A DNA stretch of 64,000 bases from Gammaproteobacteria bacterium. GTDB lineage: Bacteria; Pseudomonadota; Gammaproteobacteria; SZUA-152. The notes under the pieces were generated by a model, which saw nothing but the letters and a program-made list of their open reading frames with translations, did not search any database and was not told the DNA's origin. This document shows, in pieces, positions 54,624 through 63,725 of the stretch. The translations under genes and the position numbers were made by a program. The DNA lies in assembly GCA_021647705.1 (NCBI GenBank), contig JAKIUF010000017.1:1-64000 (forward strand), read 5' to 3'. Numbering within the stretch: the stretch's first letter is position 1; each line of letters begins with the position of its first letter.

Positions 54624-54788
54624 CGGGTGTATTTTACGTGATTCTGCTTATGGACAGGAAGCAGGCATGAAAAAATATAGCATTATCACTGATTTATCGA
54701 GCGATATTCAGCAGGATCCCAGATTTGAAAACAGTGTTTTATTCGTTACACTCGGAAAATTGCATTTTTATCTTAGGGAGGAAGAGAA

Positions 54789-55523
54789 ATGCGTTCAACT
54801 ATTCGGGGTGTGTTGTCAGCTGTCTCGGTTTTAGCTTTTAGTGGCGGTCTGGCAGGGCTGGTGAGTGCGGCAGCGGCAGATACGAAGCTGTATGATAAAG
54901 GTCTTGCTGCGTACAATGCGGGCGACTACAAGGCCGCTTATACCTTTACACTGCCATTGGCCAGCCAAGGTAATCCTGCTGCAAAAAACCTGTTGGGCAT
55001 GATGTATGAACTAGGCAAAGGTGTGCCTCAGGATCTGGCCAGATCGGTGGGTTATTATCGCGAGGGAGCGAAACAGGGTGATCCGTATGCACAATACAAT
55101 CTGGCTGTTTCGTTTGATTCCGGTACTGGAGTTCCACAAAACTATCGGGAGGCTGTTCGCTGGTTCCGACGTGCGGCGGAGCAGGGTGTTAGTGCTGCAC
55201 AATATGATCTTGGTGTGATGATCGAGCGGGGTCGTGGCACTGGCAAAAGTTTTCAAAAAGCGGCCAATTGGTACCAAAAAGCAGCGAAACAAGGGCATGT
55301 TCAGGCTCAAAACAATCTGGCATGGCTGTATGAAAAAGGTCAGGGGGTTGAGCGGAGTCTGGTGACGGCCTATGCGTGGTTTGATGTTGCTGCGGCGCAG
55401 GGTTTTGAGTCAGCGCAACAAAAACGTGATGTGATCAGAGCCGAACTAACGGCGGTGGATTTGCGTAAAGCGCAGGTAGAATCAGCACAGTTGAAAAAAA
55501 CCATTTTACAATCCAGCAACTGA
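54789..55523 (+). CDS. Exported Sel1-repeat protein
   Basis: This 244-residue protein has a signal peptide (residues 1-33) and five Sel1-like (TPR-type) repeats of about 36 residues. Examples are AKNLLGMMYELGKGVPQDLA, AQYNLAVSFDSGTGVPQNYR and AQNNLAWLYEKGQGVERSLV. Such proteins scaffold periplasmic complexes. The start has GGGAGGAAG nine bases upstream. A 55-codon frame from 54667 that overlaps the start is not considered a gene. Confidence 0.88.
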   Translation: MRSTIRGVLSAVSVLAFSGGLAGLVSAAAADTKLYDKGLAAYNAGDYKAAYTFTLPLASQGNPAAKNLLGMMYELGKGVPQDLARSVGYYREGAKQGDPYAQYNLAVSFDSGTGVPQNYREAVRWFRRAAEQGVSAAQYDLGVMIERGRGTGKSFQKAANWYQKAAKQGHVQAQNNLAWLYEKGQGVERSLVTAYAWFDVAAAQGFESAQQKRDVIRAELTAVDLRKAQVESAQLKKTILQSSN

Positions 55524-55554
55524 CGTTTTTTAGCCGTGTACTGACTGTGGTGAA

Positions 55555-55715
55555 TATACCCGTAGCGTTTGGGATTTAGGTTTAAGTGTGCGTCATATTT
55601 TCTCCATGGCAAGGCGAAATGACGCGGAATAGTCGTTCTATTGCAAGGAATTTCAACGCAGCCATGGGGTAAATAGGGCGTGCACACGATCTAAGTCTCA
55701 ATCGCTACGGGTATA
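55555..55715. repeat. MITE-like element with TATACCCGTAGCG ends
   Basis: A 161-base segment bounded by TATACCCGTAGCG and its exact complement. The imperfect pairing extends about 35 bases inward. The interior carries CCATGGCAAGGCGAAATGAC and GCAGCCATGG, also facing each other. Both the ends and the inner palindrome suggest a fold-back transposon derivative. Confidence 0.7.
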
Positions 55716-55766
55716 GACCCCGTGAGAACGAAAAATATTGCGTATTGAACACAGCGTTCGCAATCA

Positions 55767-56843
55767 TCAGGGTTTGTTTTCACCAATTTCTTCATCAGCA
55801 TAACGCCAGATATCCACATCCTGTCCCAGCTCTCTGAAATGATCCGCGTAATCCGTCAGGTAACGCTGAAAGCTGGGTTGTTTTTTATAACTTCCGCTGA
55901 GCACATAACTCAGTATTCCCTGGGTGTGAAAGACCTTGAAAAAGGCTTCGGTACGAATAATCTCTTTACCCTGTGGATTAAAAACCAGAATGGAGGGTGC
56001 GTATTCTACGTTGAGTTTTTTGGCCCATTCCCGCGCAGTCATTTTTTCGCCTTCGGGGGTGATAACGGGGGTTTTTGACCACATGTCCAGTTGGACGACA
56101 TCAAACTGCTTGATGATGTTCAGCAGCTCGGTATCAGGCAGGATTTTTTTGTGCAAAAAATCACAATTCGGACAGTCTTTTTGCTCAAAAAATACCGCGA
56201 AAGGTTGCTTGTTTCCCCTTACCTTTGCTGAAAAGTCAAAGGGTGGCTTGCTGAAGAAAGGTTCTGTATTAAGTGTTTTGCTCGCTTTGCTGGCTGGGAG
56301 ATTGGCTTGAATGAAATCCCGGTAGCTAATCTCTTTCTCCTTGCGTAGCGCGACATAGTCCAGATCCAGGCTGAAACGTTGTGGTGAGCGGTAACCGTTG
56401 ATGCGTAGCGCGACTTTACCTTGCTCATCAAAAAAAATGATCGTCGGTGTAAATTGCACTCTGAGTTTTTCCGCAAAGGTTTTTTCCGTGTACTGTTGGC
56501 CATCAAAGTGAGTGACCGGACGGTCTCCCCACATATTAATGGCAATAATATCGAAGTTTTTCTGCGCTTTTTCCGTGATTTCCTTTTGTGAGAAGTTACG
56601 CTGTACCAGCGCATTGCAGTAAGGGCAGCCATCCTGATGGAAAAAGGCCACCAGTCGTTTCCCTTCGCTGGTCGCTTCTGTGAGGTCTTCCGGAAAATCG
56701 AGAAAGCTATCTTTAAACCAGGCGGGGTAGTCAGTTTCAATTCCCCCAAAAAATTCCCCTTTTTTGGGGGCGGCAAAAGGCTCCAGTGAAAAGAGTATCA
56801 GGATTGAGGCGAGCAACGGGACACTGAAAAGAGGGTATCGCAT
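55767..56843 (-). CDS. Exported protein with two thioredoxin domains (SoxW-like)
   Basis: This 358-residue protein has a signal peptide (1-24) and two tandem thioredoxin-fold domains. Each has a CxxC: C73-P-Y-C76 (HQDGCPYCNALV) and C224-P-N-C227 (QKDCPNCDFLH). Each is followed by a cis-Pro loop (VQFTPTIIFF and VEYAPSILVF). The halves are clearly related, so the gene arose by internal duplication. Single-domain relatives act as periplasmic disulfide reductases in sulfur oxidation or cytochrome biogenesis. No sox genes are in the window. Confidence 0.85.
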   Translation of the reverse strand: MRYPLFSVPLLASILILFSLEPFAAPKKGEFFGGIETDYPAWFKDSFLDFPEDLTEATSEGKRLVAFFHQDGCPYCNALVQRNFSQKEITEKAQKNFDIIAINMWGDRPVTHFDGQQYTEKTFAEKLRVQFTPTIIFFDEQGKVALRINGYRSPQRFSLDLDYVALRKEKEISYRDFIQANLPASKASKTLNTEPFFSKPPFDFSAKVRGNKQPFAVFFEQKDCPNCDFLHKKILPDTELLNIIKQFDVVQLDMWSKTPVITPEGEKMTAREWAKKLNVEYAPSILVFNPQGKEIIRTEAFFKVFHTQGILSYVLSGSYKKQPSFQRYLTDYADHFRELGQDVDIWRYADEEIGENKP

Positions 56844-57076
56844 GTGATGGCTTCCCAGAAAAATATTTATCGGTGTGTTTCGGTTGGTGCTTGAGTATAG
56901 CAGTGTAATTGTAACACTTCATATTCATGTTTTTAGTTTAACTGTTATTGTAATTTATTGAGTATTATCGATATTTTTGATTCTCTTCTTTGAAAAATCG
57001 GCTGGTTGTGTGTAGCACAAAGGATTAGCTTATTAGCTGGATTGTTTATAAGTTAATCAATTCTTCAATTATACGG

Positions 57077-57541
57077 GTGAATATTATTAAGTTATACTGC
57101 GCATACATGTTTCGAGCATTGAAGACATTTTTATTATTTTTCCTGGTTTTCCAGGTTGGAATGATGCCCATATCGCAGGCGTTTGCTGCGCGGCACATGC
57201 ATGATATTTCCCATGAAACAATGATGACTTCTGTTTTTCTATCATCAGCTATGATTGCGAAATTTCAACACGTTGTTAAATTCAACAGAAAAGATGGCTT
57301 GTCAAATATGGCGCACCTCTCTTCCCGGTCACAGAAAACATATTTGCAAAGCAGCCGGTGTGGAAAAAGAAATGGGCACAAAGGGGATTGTGATAGCTGC
57401 CAATGTACGCCGATTGTTACTACCCCTGTTTTAATGCAAGAGATTTTAGTATTTACACCAACGGAATCGTATAACGTTAAATGGGGTTGCCCACTATACA
57501 GCGTTGTTATGGCTCCACCTCTCAGACCCCCCACTTCCTAG
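57077..57541 (+). CDS. Hypothetical small exported protein, His/Cys-containing
   Basis: This 154-residue frame starts at a GTG; the ATG at 57107 (MFRALKTFLLFF) is as likely and gives a good signal peptide. Features are HMHDISHE soon after the signal, DCDSCQC near residue 105, and a final PPLRPPTS. This layout resembles DUF2946/CopL-like proteins found beside copper-resistance genes. Function is unknown; metal binding is inference. No clear ribosome site is seen for either start. Confidence 0.5.
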   Translation: MNIIKLYCAYMFRALKTFLLFFLVFQVGMMPISQAFAARHMHDISHETMMTSVFLSSAMIAKFQHVVKFNRKDGLSNMAHLSSRSQKTYLQSSRCGKRNGHKGDCDSCQCTPIVTTPVLMQEILVFTPTESYNVKWGCPLYSVVMAPPLRPPTS

Positions 57542-57764
57542 ATATCACAGCGTATCTGTTTGTAAGAAAATATAATCATTCTGCAAAAAATTAATGCGCA
57601 AAGCGCTCCTTAAGTTGTGAATACAGCCTCCGTTATATATCGAGGATGCGTAAAACTTAATCGCTTGAAGCATTGCCGCGATGAAAATTTCTGTCGCAGA
57701 TTGGTTGGCGGTCTGTTTGTTTATTAAACGGGCCATTAAAATATTCATTATTAGAGGTAACGTA

Positions 57765-57911
57765 ATGAAAAGATATAATGCAAAGATGTTTAAAGTTAAG
57801 GGGAAACTTGTAATTAACACAAGCTTTAACTATGTACCGGGGGGCGTGTTGCTCTGCTCTAAATTGGAGCGTGCCTGCGATCTAAATCAAACCTGGGGGC
57901 AACACAAATGA
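57765..57911 (+). CDS. Possible 48-residue leader ORF before the cytochrome-porin
   Basis: A GAGGTAA lies seven bases before the ATG, and the TGA overlaps the next gene's ATG (ATGA), a classic coupling pattern. The peptide is basic and ends CDLNQTWGQHK, with no recognisable domain. It may be a real small gene, a translational leader, or chance. The stretch 57542-57764 shows nothing else. Confidence 0.35.
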   Translation: MKRYNAKMFKVKGKLVINTSFNYVPGGVLLCSKLERACDLNQTWGQHK

Positions 57912-59485
57912 AGAAGATCAATATGAAGATGTCTACGTGTTTTTGTCGTGTGGGAGCAATGTTTATGCTTCCGATAGTGGCGATAAGTATGTTCTTGGTT
58001 GATATCGGTGCCGCAGAAGCTGTACCGGCTTTTGCACGAAAATTTCAGGCGAACTGTGCTTTGTGCCATACCAATGTACCCCGGCTTGCACCTTTCGGTC
58101 AGCAGTTTCTGGCTAATGGTTATCAGTTTCCGGGTACAATGGATGGTGGTGACACTGCCAAAATAAAATTGGATGGTGCTCAGGGTCCGGTGACTCTGGA
58201 CACATTATCGAACATGATGGCTGTGCGTTTGCGGGGTGATATTCAAAAGGCCTCGTTTAAAGAGGAACCGGGCAATGGTGTCGATGATCGCTGGGCCATT
58301 GAAATGCCCAAGATTGTCAATTTCTTCTTTGGTGGTACTGTCGCGGAAAATATTAGTTATTTTATCGAGTCTGAATACAACACCATGGAAAGTAATGAAC
58401 CTTCTGTGAAATTTGAACGGGTTGTTATGCAATTTAGCAACCTTGGTGGTGCGCAAGGTGTTGCGAATCTGAAAGTCGGTAATTTTGACCCTTCATCACT
58501 ATTTTCATTCCCGACTCATCGTCAACAATTGAATCCGATTCTGCCGATTGCAGACACTGGTACTTATCCACCCGCAATCCAGCGGATTCCTATGTTGCCA
58601 TATGCGTTTTCCAGTAAAATGTTTGGCTTGAGTAATAGTTCTGCTACTGCTGGTAGCTCTATCGATGGTGGTTTCAACGAAGGTTTTGCTATGTTGCCGT
58701 TTGCACCGACACTTTATAATGCGCCAGTTCAAAATGGTATTTCGGTGCATGGTCGCCCGGGCGGTGATGGTAGTCCACTGTTGTATCAAGTGGGTCTTGC
58801 CCTTAATGACAAGGCTGATGGCACCAGGGATCAACGTACCGATGTCTATGCCATGTTGCGTTTTGACTTTCAGGCAGCAGGTGCTGATGCTCAAATTTCA
58901 GGCTTCTGGTACAACGCTCCCGATGCGGCACGGGCAACGCTGGTCAATATTATGCCTCTCATGAATGACCCTGCGGACAATAGTATTGTGTATGCTGCCG
59001 ATCCTACTGATATCACTCGAGTGGGTATCGGTGCGCGTGCACAATGGGAAACAGTAGATGTTTATTTTGCCTACACTCAGGACAGTATTGATACGCCTGT
59101 ATTTATGGGTGGATTGGCAACTTCGCAATGGGAAGATACTGCAACGGGTTTTTCTTTGGAAGCCGACTGGCGATTTCATGCCAATTGGATGTTCGGTGTG
59201 CGTTATGATCAGATGGATGCTGGTGGTTTGAAACGTCTGCCAACAGTGGCAACGGCAACAGGCAGTGCCAATGATGCGATCAATGCCACAGTGCAAATGA
59301 TCAGTCCTATTCTTAAATATTACCCTAGCCCCAATATTGCTCTGTATACACGAGCACACATCAACATGAGTTCATCTTCAACGCTGCCGGATACGAACGG
59401 CAGAGTTGTGGGATTCTCAGGCCAGGAACACCCGGCCTCCAATCTGGAAAACGTGTTGGCATTTGGTGTCGATATGGCATTCTAA
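57908..59485 (+). CDS. Monohaem cytochrome-porin (outer-membrane barrel with CxxCH)
   Basis: This 525-residue protein has a signal peptide (1-38) and a c-type haem site C50-A-L-C-H54 right after it, followed by LAPFGQQFLANGYQFPG. About 400 residues of alternating amphipathic strands follow, ending in VLAFGVDMAF, a typical barrel end. This is the layout of one-haem cytochrome-porin fusions that may pass electrons or bind substrates at the outer membrane. It lies upstream of the copper region and may be unrelated to it. A terminator follows. Confidence 0.75.
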   Translation: MKKINMKMSTCFCRVGAMFMLPIVAISMFLVDIGAAEAVPAFARKFQANCALCHTNVPRLAPFGQQFLANGYQFPGTMDGGDTAKIKLDGAQGPVTLDTLSNMMAVRLRGDIQKASFKEEPGNGVDDRWAIEMPKIVNFFFGGTVAENISYFIESEYNTMESNEPSVKFERVVMQFSNLGGAQGVANLKVGNFDPSSLFSFPTHRQQLNPILPIADTGTYPPAIQRIPMLPYAFSSKMFGLSNSSATAGSSIDGGFNEGFAMLPFAPTLYNAPVQNGISVHGRPGGDGSPLLYQVGLALNDKADGTRDQRTDVYAMLRFDFQAAGADAQISGFWYNAPDAARATLVNIMPLMNDPADNSIVYAADPTDITRVGIGARAQWETVDVYFAYTQDSIDTPVFMGGLATSQWEDTATGFSLEADWRFHANWMFGVRYDQMDAGGLKRLPTVATATGSANDAINATVQMISPILKYYPSPNIALYTRAHINMSSSSTLPDTNGRVVGFSGQEHPASNLENVLAFGVDMAF

Positions 59486-59495
59486 ATAGCAACTC

Positions 59496-59523
59496 AATAG
59501 GTACAAGGATGTACCTATTTTTT
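59496..59523 (+). terminator. Intrinsic terminator after cytochrome-porin
   Basis: AATAGGTACA/TGTACCTATT is a perfect ten-base stem with an AGGA loop, ending in a T run. Confidence 0.88.
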
Positions 59524-59559
59524 GGTTCCCACGGTCTCTGTGTGAACGAGGAGAGTTCG

Positions 59560-61014
59560 CTAATTCAGGTTATGCAATACAACCCGAAACCGGGTACATT
59601 TTTCTGTAGATTCAATTTCGATTGTGCCACCGTGAATATCGATAATGGATTTAGCGATGGACAGTCCCAGTCCGGCACCTTCGTCACTGCGATGCCGTGA
59701 GGCATCAACACGATGAAAGCGGTTGAACAGTCGTGGAATGTGTTCAGCCGGAATAACCGGGCCGGGGTTTTCCACACTGATGGATACCGTCTGTTCGGGC
59801 AATTGTTCAAGTTGGACATGCACGGTGTTGCCCGATGGGGTATGACGAATGGCATTGGATAGCAGGTTACTTAGCACGCGTCGCAACATAAGCCGGTCTG
59901 CGGGTATCGTGACATTACCGTGCAGGACCAGCGTAACACCACGTTCTTCTGCCCATGCCTCGTAGTATTCAAAAAGATCCTGTACTTCCTTGGCGAGATC
60001 AACATCCGTGCGGTTCAATTGATACTGCCCATTATCTGCTTTGGCAAGGAACAGCATGTCACCGATCATTTGTGCCATGCGTTCATATTCTTCGATATTA
60101 GAATAGAGGATTTCTCGGTATTCATCGTTGCTGCGCGATTGAGACAGGGCAACCTGGGTCTGAGTCAGCAGGCTGGTGACCGGTGTGCGGAGTTCGTGTG
60201 CGATGTCGGCAGAAAAATTTGATAAGCGCTGAAATGCTTCTTCCATGCGTGCGAGCATGTCGTTGAAGGAGTTTGCCAAATCGGTGAGTTCCCGGGGTAC
60301 GGTCTCGGGGGATAAGCGGGTGTTCAGTTCGTTGGCACTGATACGATGGATTTGCGTGACAATATTGTGTAATGGAGCATGTCCTCGCCGTACCGCTATC
60401 CAGCCCATCAGGCCCATGAGTACAGTGCCGCTGGCAACCATTAACCAGAGGGTGAGGCGAAAGTGGTCAAGAAAGCGCAAGTGGCTGTTGATGGCCACAG
60501 CCACGGACATCGTATAATAATGTTGAGTCGTTGTGTTCTCCGCAAGGCGTTGGGTTAATACACGGTAAGTGTGTTTGTCATCGCTCCAGTAGCGTATTTT
60601 TTCATTATCATTATCATTATCATTATCATTATCATTATCATTATCATTATCATTATCATTATCATTTTTATTATTGTCGAAAGCGGTTTGGTTGAGAGAG
60701 GAGAGATCAGGTCCGCCAGGACTGATGAATAAAATATGCCCGTCTGAACGGGTGATGTGCAGTACGGTGCCATGATGTCCCACCAGCACGTCATTAAATC
60801 TTTGTTCCAGCGCTATGGGGTTGCTTGTTTCATCGTAGTTGGTGAGTGTTTGTGAAACGGCATGGGCGACACTTTCAAGTTCGGCACTATCTTCAATGGC
60901 AAAGTGGCGCTCAATGGAACGCTCGATGATCCAACCAAAGCCGGTCAAAACGATAGCCGCAGCAATTGCAAATAACAGGGTCAGGCGTAACGTTAGTGAA
61001 GGGGGTTGACGCAT
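59560..61014 (-). CDS. copS: Copper/heavy-metal sensor histidine kinase CopS-like
   Basis: This 484-residue membrane kinase has TM1 (residues about 10-28), a periplasmic sensor domain, TM2 (about 180-205), HAMP, a His box with FSADIAHELRTPVTSLL, and an ATPase domain with NLLSNAIRHT and GAGLGLSIAKSI. It matches the CusS/CopS group by order and by its partner. The sensor holds an Asn-Asp repeat of ten units (60604-60663 in DNA). It lies eight bases downstream of copR on the same strand. It would phosphorylate CopR when periplasmic copper rises. Confidence 0.92.
   Translation of the reverse strand: MRQPPSLTLRLTLLFAIAAAIVLTGFGWIIERSIERHFAIEDSAELESVAHAVSQTLTNYDETSNPIALEQRFNDVLVGHHGTVLHITRSDGHILFISPGGPDLSSLNQTAFDNNKNDNDNDNDNDNDNDNDNDNDNEKIRYWSDDKHTYRVLTQRLAENTTTQHYYTMSVAVAINSHLRFLDHFRLTLWLMVASGTVLMGLMGWIAVRRGHAPLHNIVTQIHRISANELNTRLSPETVPRELTDLANSFNDMLARMEEAFQRLSNFSADIAHELRTPVTSLLTQTQVALSQSRSNDEYREILYSNIEEYERMAQMIGDMLFLAKADNGQYQLNRTDVDLAKEVQDLFEYYEAWAEERGVTLVLHGNVTIPADRLMLRRVLSNLLSNAIRHTPSGNTVHVQLEQLPEQTVSISVENPGPVIPAEHIPRLFNRFHRVDASRHRSDEGAGLGLSIAKSIIDIHGGTIEIESTEKCTRFRVVLHNLN
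60604..60663. repeat. Hexanucleotide tandem repeat inside copS
   Basis: Ten perfect ATTATC units on the plus strand encode Asp-Asn repeats in the kinase sensor domain. The unit is a multiple of three, so copy-number change would not break the frame. Confidence 0.95.
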
Positions 61015-61022
61015 CGGTTTTT

Positions 61023-61706
61023 TCAGTTTTCATCTGACACGTCGAGCATATAACCCATGCCGCGTACTGTGTGGATTAGTCGGGTGTCAAAATCATCATC
61101 AATTTTAGCCCGTACCCGGCGAATAGCAACATCAATAACATTGGTGTCACTGTCGAAATTCATATCCCATACCTGGGAGGCGATCAGTGAGCGGGGCAGT
61201 ACCTCTCCCTGGCGACGCATCAATAATTCCAGTAAAGCAAACTCTTTGGCGGTGAGTGTGATGCGTTGGCCGTTACGGATAACCCGGCGACGCATAAGAT
61301 CCAGTTCCAGGTCGGCGACTTTGAGTGTGGTTTCCGTTGCTATTGCAGCACCGCGTCGTAGCAGTGTGCGCACCCGTGCCAACAATTCTGCAAAGGCAAA
61401 AGGTTTAACCAGATAGTCATCCGCGCCCAGTTCCAGGCCTTTGACACGATCTTCCACGCTATCTCGTGCAGTAAGAAATAATACTGGCACTGTTCTACCT
61501 GCTTCACGCAGTGATTGCAGGATACGCCAGCCGTCTACATCCGGCAGCATGACATCGAGAATGATCAGGTCGTAGGGCTCAGTCATGGCAAAGTGATGAC
61601 CATCCAGTCCGTTGCGGGCGAGGTCTGTTACAAAGCCAGCTTCACTGAGCCCTTGTTTGAGATAGTCCCCGATTTTGGTTTCGTCTTCGACGATGAGTAT
61701 TTTCAT
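61023..61706 (-). CDS. copR: Copper response regulator CopR-like (OmpR family)
   Basis: This 227-residue protein has a receiver (phospho-acceptor D51 in [15 protein letters not shown] in [15 protein letters not shown]) and a winged-helix DNA-binding domain ([12 protein letters not shown] to the C-terminal [11 protein letters not shown]). It is of the CusR/CopR heavy-metal type. It is divergent from copA across a 229-base region that carries a palindrome fitting a cop box. Confidence 0.94.
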   Translation of the reverse strand: MKILIVEDETKIGDYLKQGLSEAGFVTDLARNGLDGHHFAMTEPYDLIILDVMLPDVDGWRILQSLREAGRTVPVLFLTARDSVEDRVKGLELGADDYLVKPFAFAELLARVRTLLRRGAAIATETTLKVADLELDLMRRRVIRNGQRITLTAKEFALLELLMRRQGEVLPRSLIASQVWDMNFDSDTNVIDVAIRRVRAKIDDDFDTRLIHTVRGMGYMLDVSDEN

Positions 61707-61825
61707 TCATAACCTGCCGGTATACCTGAATCCTGATAATGCTGTCTGATTGTTTTGAGTCGTGCGTTTTTGCATTTTACCTTGTGTACTTTATTCGCAA
61801 TACACTGTCGATAACATGACGGAAT

Positions 61826-61843
61826 CATTACAAGATTGTAATG
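61826..61843 (+). promoter_or_regulatory. Probable CopR binding site (cop box)
   Basis: CATTACAA and TTGTAATG form a perfect eight-base dyad around GA, about 93 bases upstream of the copA start. Its ATTACA/TGTAAT halves resemble CopR/CusR boxes. It may control copA and, divergently, copRS. Confidence 0.6.
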
Positions 61844-61935
61844 CTCTAGTCAGCTTAGGGACAGGGAAAGTTGGCTATAGTTTTGATGTCAGTATGATTT
61901 GAATTGAACACACTCTTGCAAAAGGACTAAAGAGC

Positions 61936-63696
61936 ATGAGAAAAGCTCCCTCAAATACTCGCGTCATTCCCGATCCCTCACGTCGCCGGTTTCTACAGGG
62001 ACTTGCTGCTGGTGGCGTATTGATGGGGTTGTCACCCTGGACCAAAGCGGGTTGGGCAGGTCAGGTGACCACTACGGCTACAGGTATGGCCCCGGTACTC
62101 AGTGGTACGGAATTTGATCTGATTGTTGCAGAGACTGCGGTCAATTATACGGGCAGCCCGCGTATGGCAACCACAATCAATGGTTCCATTCCATCCCCCA
62201 TTCTTCGTTGGCGTGAGGGTGACACGGTAACCATTCGTGTCACTAATCGTTTGAACACCTCAACCTCTATTCATTGGCATGGCATTATTTTGCCTTATCA
62301 AATGGATGGCGTTCCCGGAATCAGCTTTGCCGGTATTCCTCCTGGCGAAACCTTCACTTACCGTTTTAAGGTAGAACAGGCAGGCACCTATTGGTATCAC
62401 TCTCACAGTGGTTTTCAGGAACAAACGGGGATGTACGGCACCATTATTGTTGAACCAAGAGATGGTGAACATATTCGTGCGGATCGTGATTATGTCGTGC
62501 AGTTATCGGACTGGACTGACGAAGATCCCATGCAGGTATTTGCAAAATTAAAAAAACAAAGTGACTACTATAATTTTAATGCACCGACGGCGATGGATTT
62601 TTTCCGCGATGCTTCCGACCGTGGCCTGGGAAAAGCCATGGAGAGACGGCGGATGTGGAACCAAATGCGTATGAGTCCCACGGACTTGGCCGATATTTCT
62701 GCCCATTCCTATACTTATCTCATGAATGGCACGACACCGGCGGGTAACTGGACCGGGCTGTTTAATCCCGGTGAGCGGGTACGTTTGCGCTTTATCAGTA
62801 GTGGAACGCAGAGTTTTTTTGATGTGCGTATTCCTGGTCTGAAAATGACCGTAGTGCATGTGGATGGTCAGGATATCGAGCCGGTCACCGTGGATGAATT
62901 CCGCTGCGGGCCGGGTGAAACCTATGACGTGCTGGTGACTCCTCAGGACGATGCCTACACTATTTTTGCGCAATCAATGGATCGTACCGGCTATGCGCGT
63001 GGCACGCTCGCGACCCGTGCGGATCTCACTGCACCCATTCCGGAATTGGATGAACCCGAATGGTTGAGCATGAGCGATATGATGGGAGCGATGGCTCAGG
63101 GGGGAGCCATGGGTGGAATGGGTGGCATGAATCACAATGGTCATAGCATGTCAGGCAGCATGAATAAAAATGCCACACCGGTACGTCACGCTAAAACAGA
63201 ATACGGACCAAGTGTGGACATGCGTGTCGATATGCCGCGTACCAATCTGGATGACCCGGGTATCGGTCTGCGTAACAACGGCCGACGAGTGCTGACTTAC
63301 GCGGATATAAAAACGCCTGGAGAACCTGTTGATCCACGTGATCCTGGTCGGGACATTGAATTACATCTAACGGGAAATATGGAGCGTTATACCTGGTCGC
63401 TTGATGGTCTGGAATTTGGTAAGTCTACGCCAATACATTTCCGCCATGGTGAGCGTCTGCGAGTGATTTTGCATAACGACACGATGATGACCCATCCCAT
63501 GCATTTGCACGGTATGTGGAGTGATATGGAAGACGCTGACGGAGAATTCCTGGCACGCCGACACACCATTAGCGTGCAACCGGCGCAGCGTGTCAGTTTT
63601 CGGGTGACTGCGGATGCTCTCGGGCGTTGGGCCTGGCACTGCCATCTGCTTTATCACATGGATGCGGGCATGTTTCGCGAAGTGATAGTGACGTGA
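61936..63696 (+). CDS. copA: Periplasmic multicopper oxidase CopA
   Basis: This copper-resistance oxidase (586 residues) oxidises Cu(I) and binds copper. It has a Tat signal (SRRRFLQGLAAGGVL, residues 16-30). Copper-site motifs are SIHWHG, WYHSHSG, HPMHLHGMW and AWHCHLLYHMDAGM, complete for type 1, 2 and 3 sites. A Met-rich stretch (MMGAMAQGGAMGGMGGMNHN, residues about 383-402) matches CopA. AAAAGGAC is upstream of the ATG. copB follows by 29 bases. Confidence 0.96.
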   Translation: MRKAPSNTRVIPDPSRRRFLQGLAAGGVLMGLSPWTKAGWAGQVTTTATGMAPVLSGTEFDLIVAETAVNYTGSPRMATTINGSIPSPILRWREGDTVTIRVTNRLNTSTSIHWHGIILPYQMDGVPGISFAGIPPGETFTYRFKVEQAGTYWYHSHSGFQEQTGMYGTIIVEPRDGEHIRADRDYVVQLSDWTDEDPMQVFAKLKKQSDYYNFNAPTAMDFFRDASDRGLGKAMERRRMWNQMRMSPTDLADISAHSYTYLMNGTTPAGNWTGLFNPGERVRLRFISSGTQSFFDVRIPGLKMTVVHVDGQDIEPVTVDEFRCGPGETYDVLVTPQDDAYTIFAQSMDRTGYARGTLATRADLTAPIPELDEPEWLSMSDMMGAMAQGGAMGGMGGMNHNGHSMSGSMNKNATPVRHAKTEYGPSVDMRVDMPRTNLDDPGIGLRNNGRRVLTYADIKTPGEPVDPRDPGRDIELHLTGNMERYTWSLDGLEFGKSTPIHFRHGERLRVILHNDTMMTHPMHLHGMWSDMEDADGEFLARRHTISVQPAQRVSFRVTADALGRWAWHCHLLYHMDAGMFREVIVT

Positions 63697-63725
63697 GCGT
63701 GGTGATGAAGGAAAAGGTGACGGCA

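Noticed and set aside
54667..54834. A 55-codon ORF starting ATGAAAAAATATAGC before the Sel1 gene
   Set aside because: It has no good ribosome site and runs through the Sel1 start and signal peptide; more likely leader DNA.
60604..60663. Considered as a CRISPR or origin-type iteron array
   Set aside because: Units are 6 bases with no spacers and lie inside the copS reading frame.
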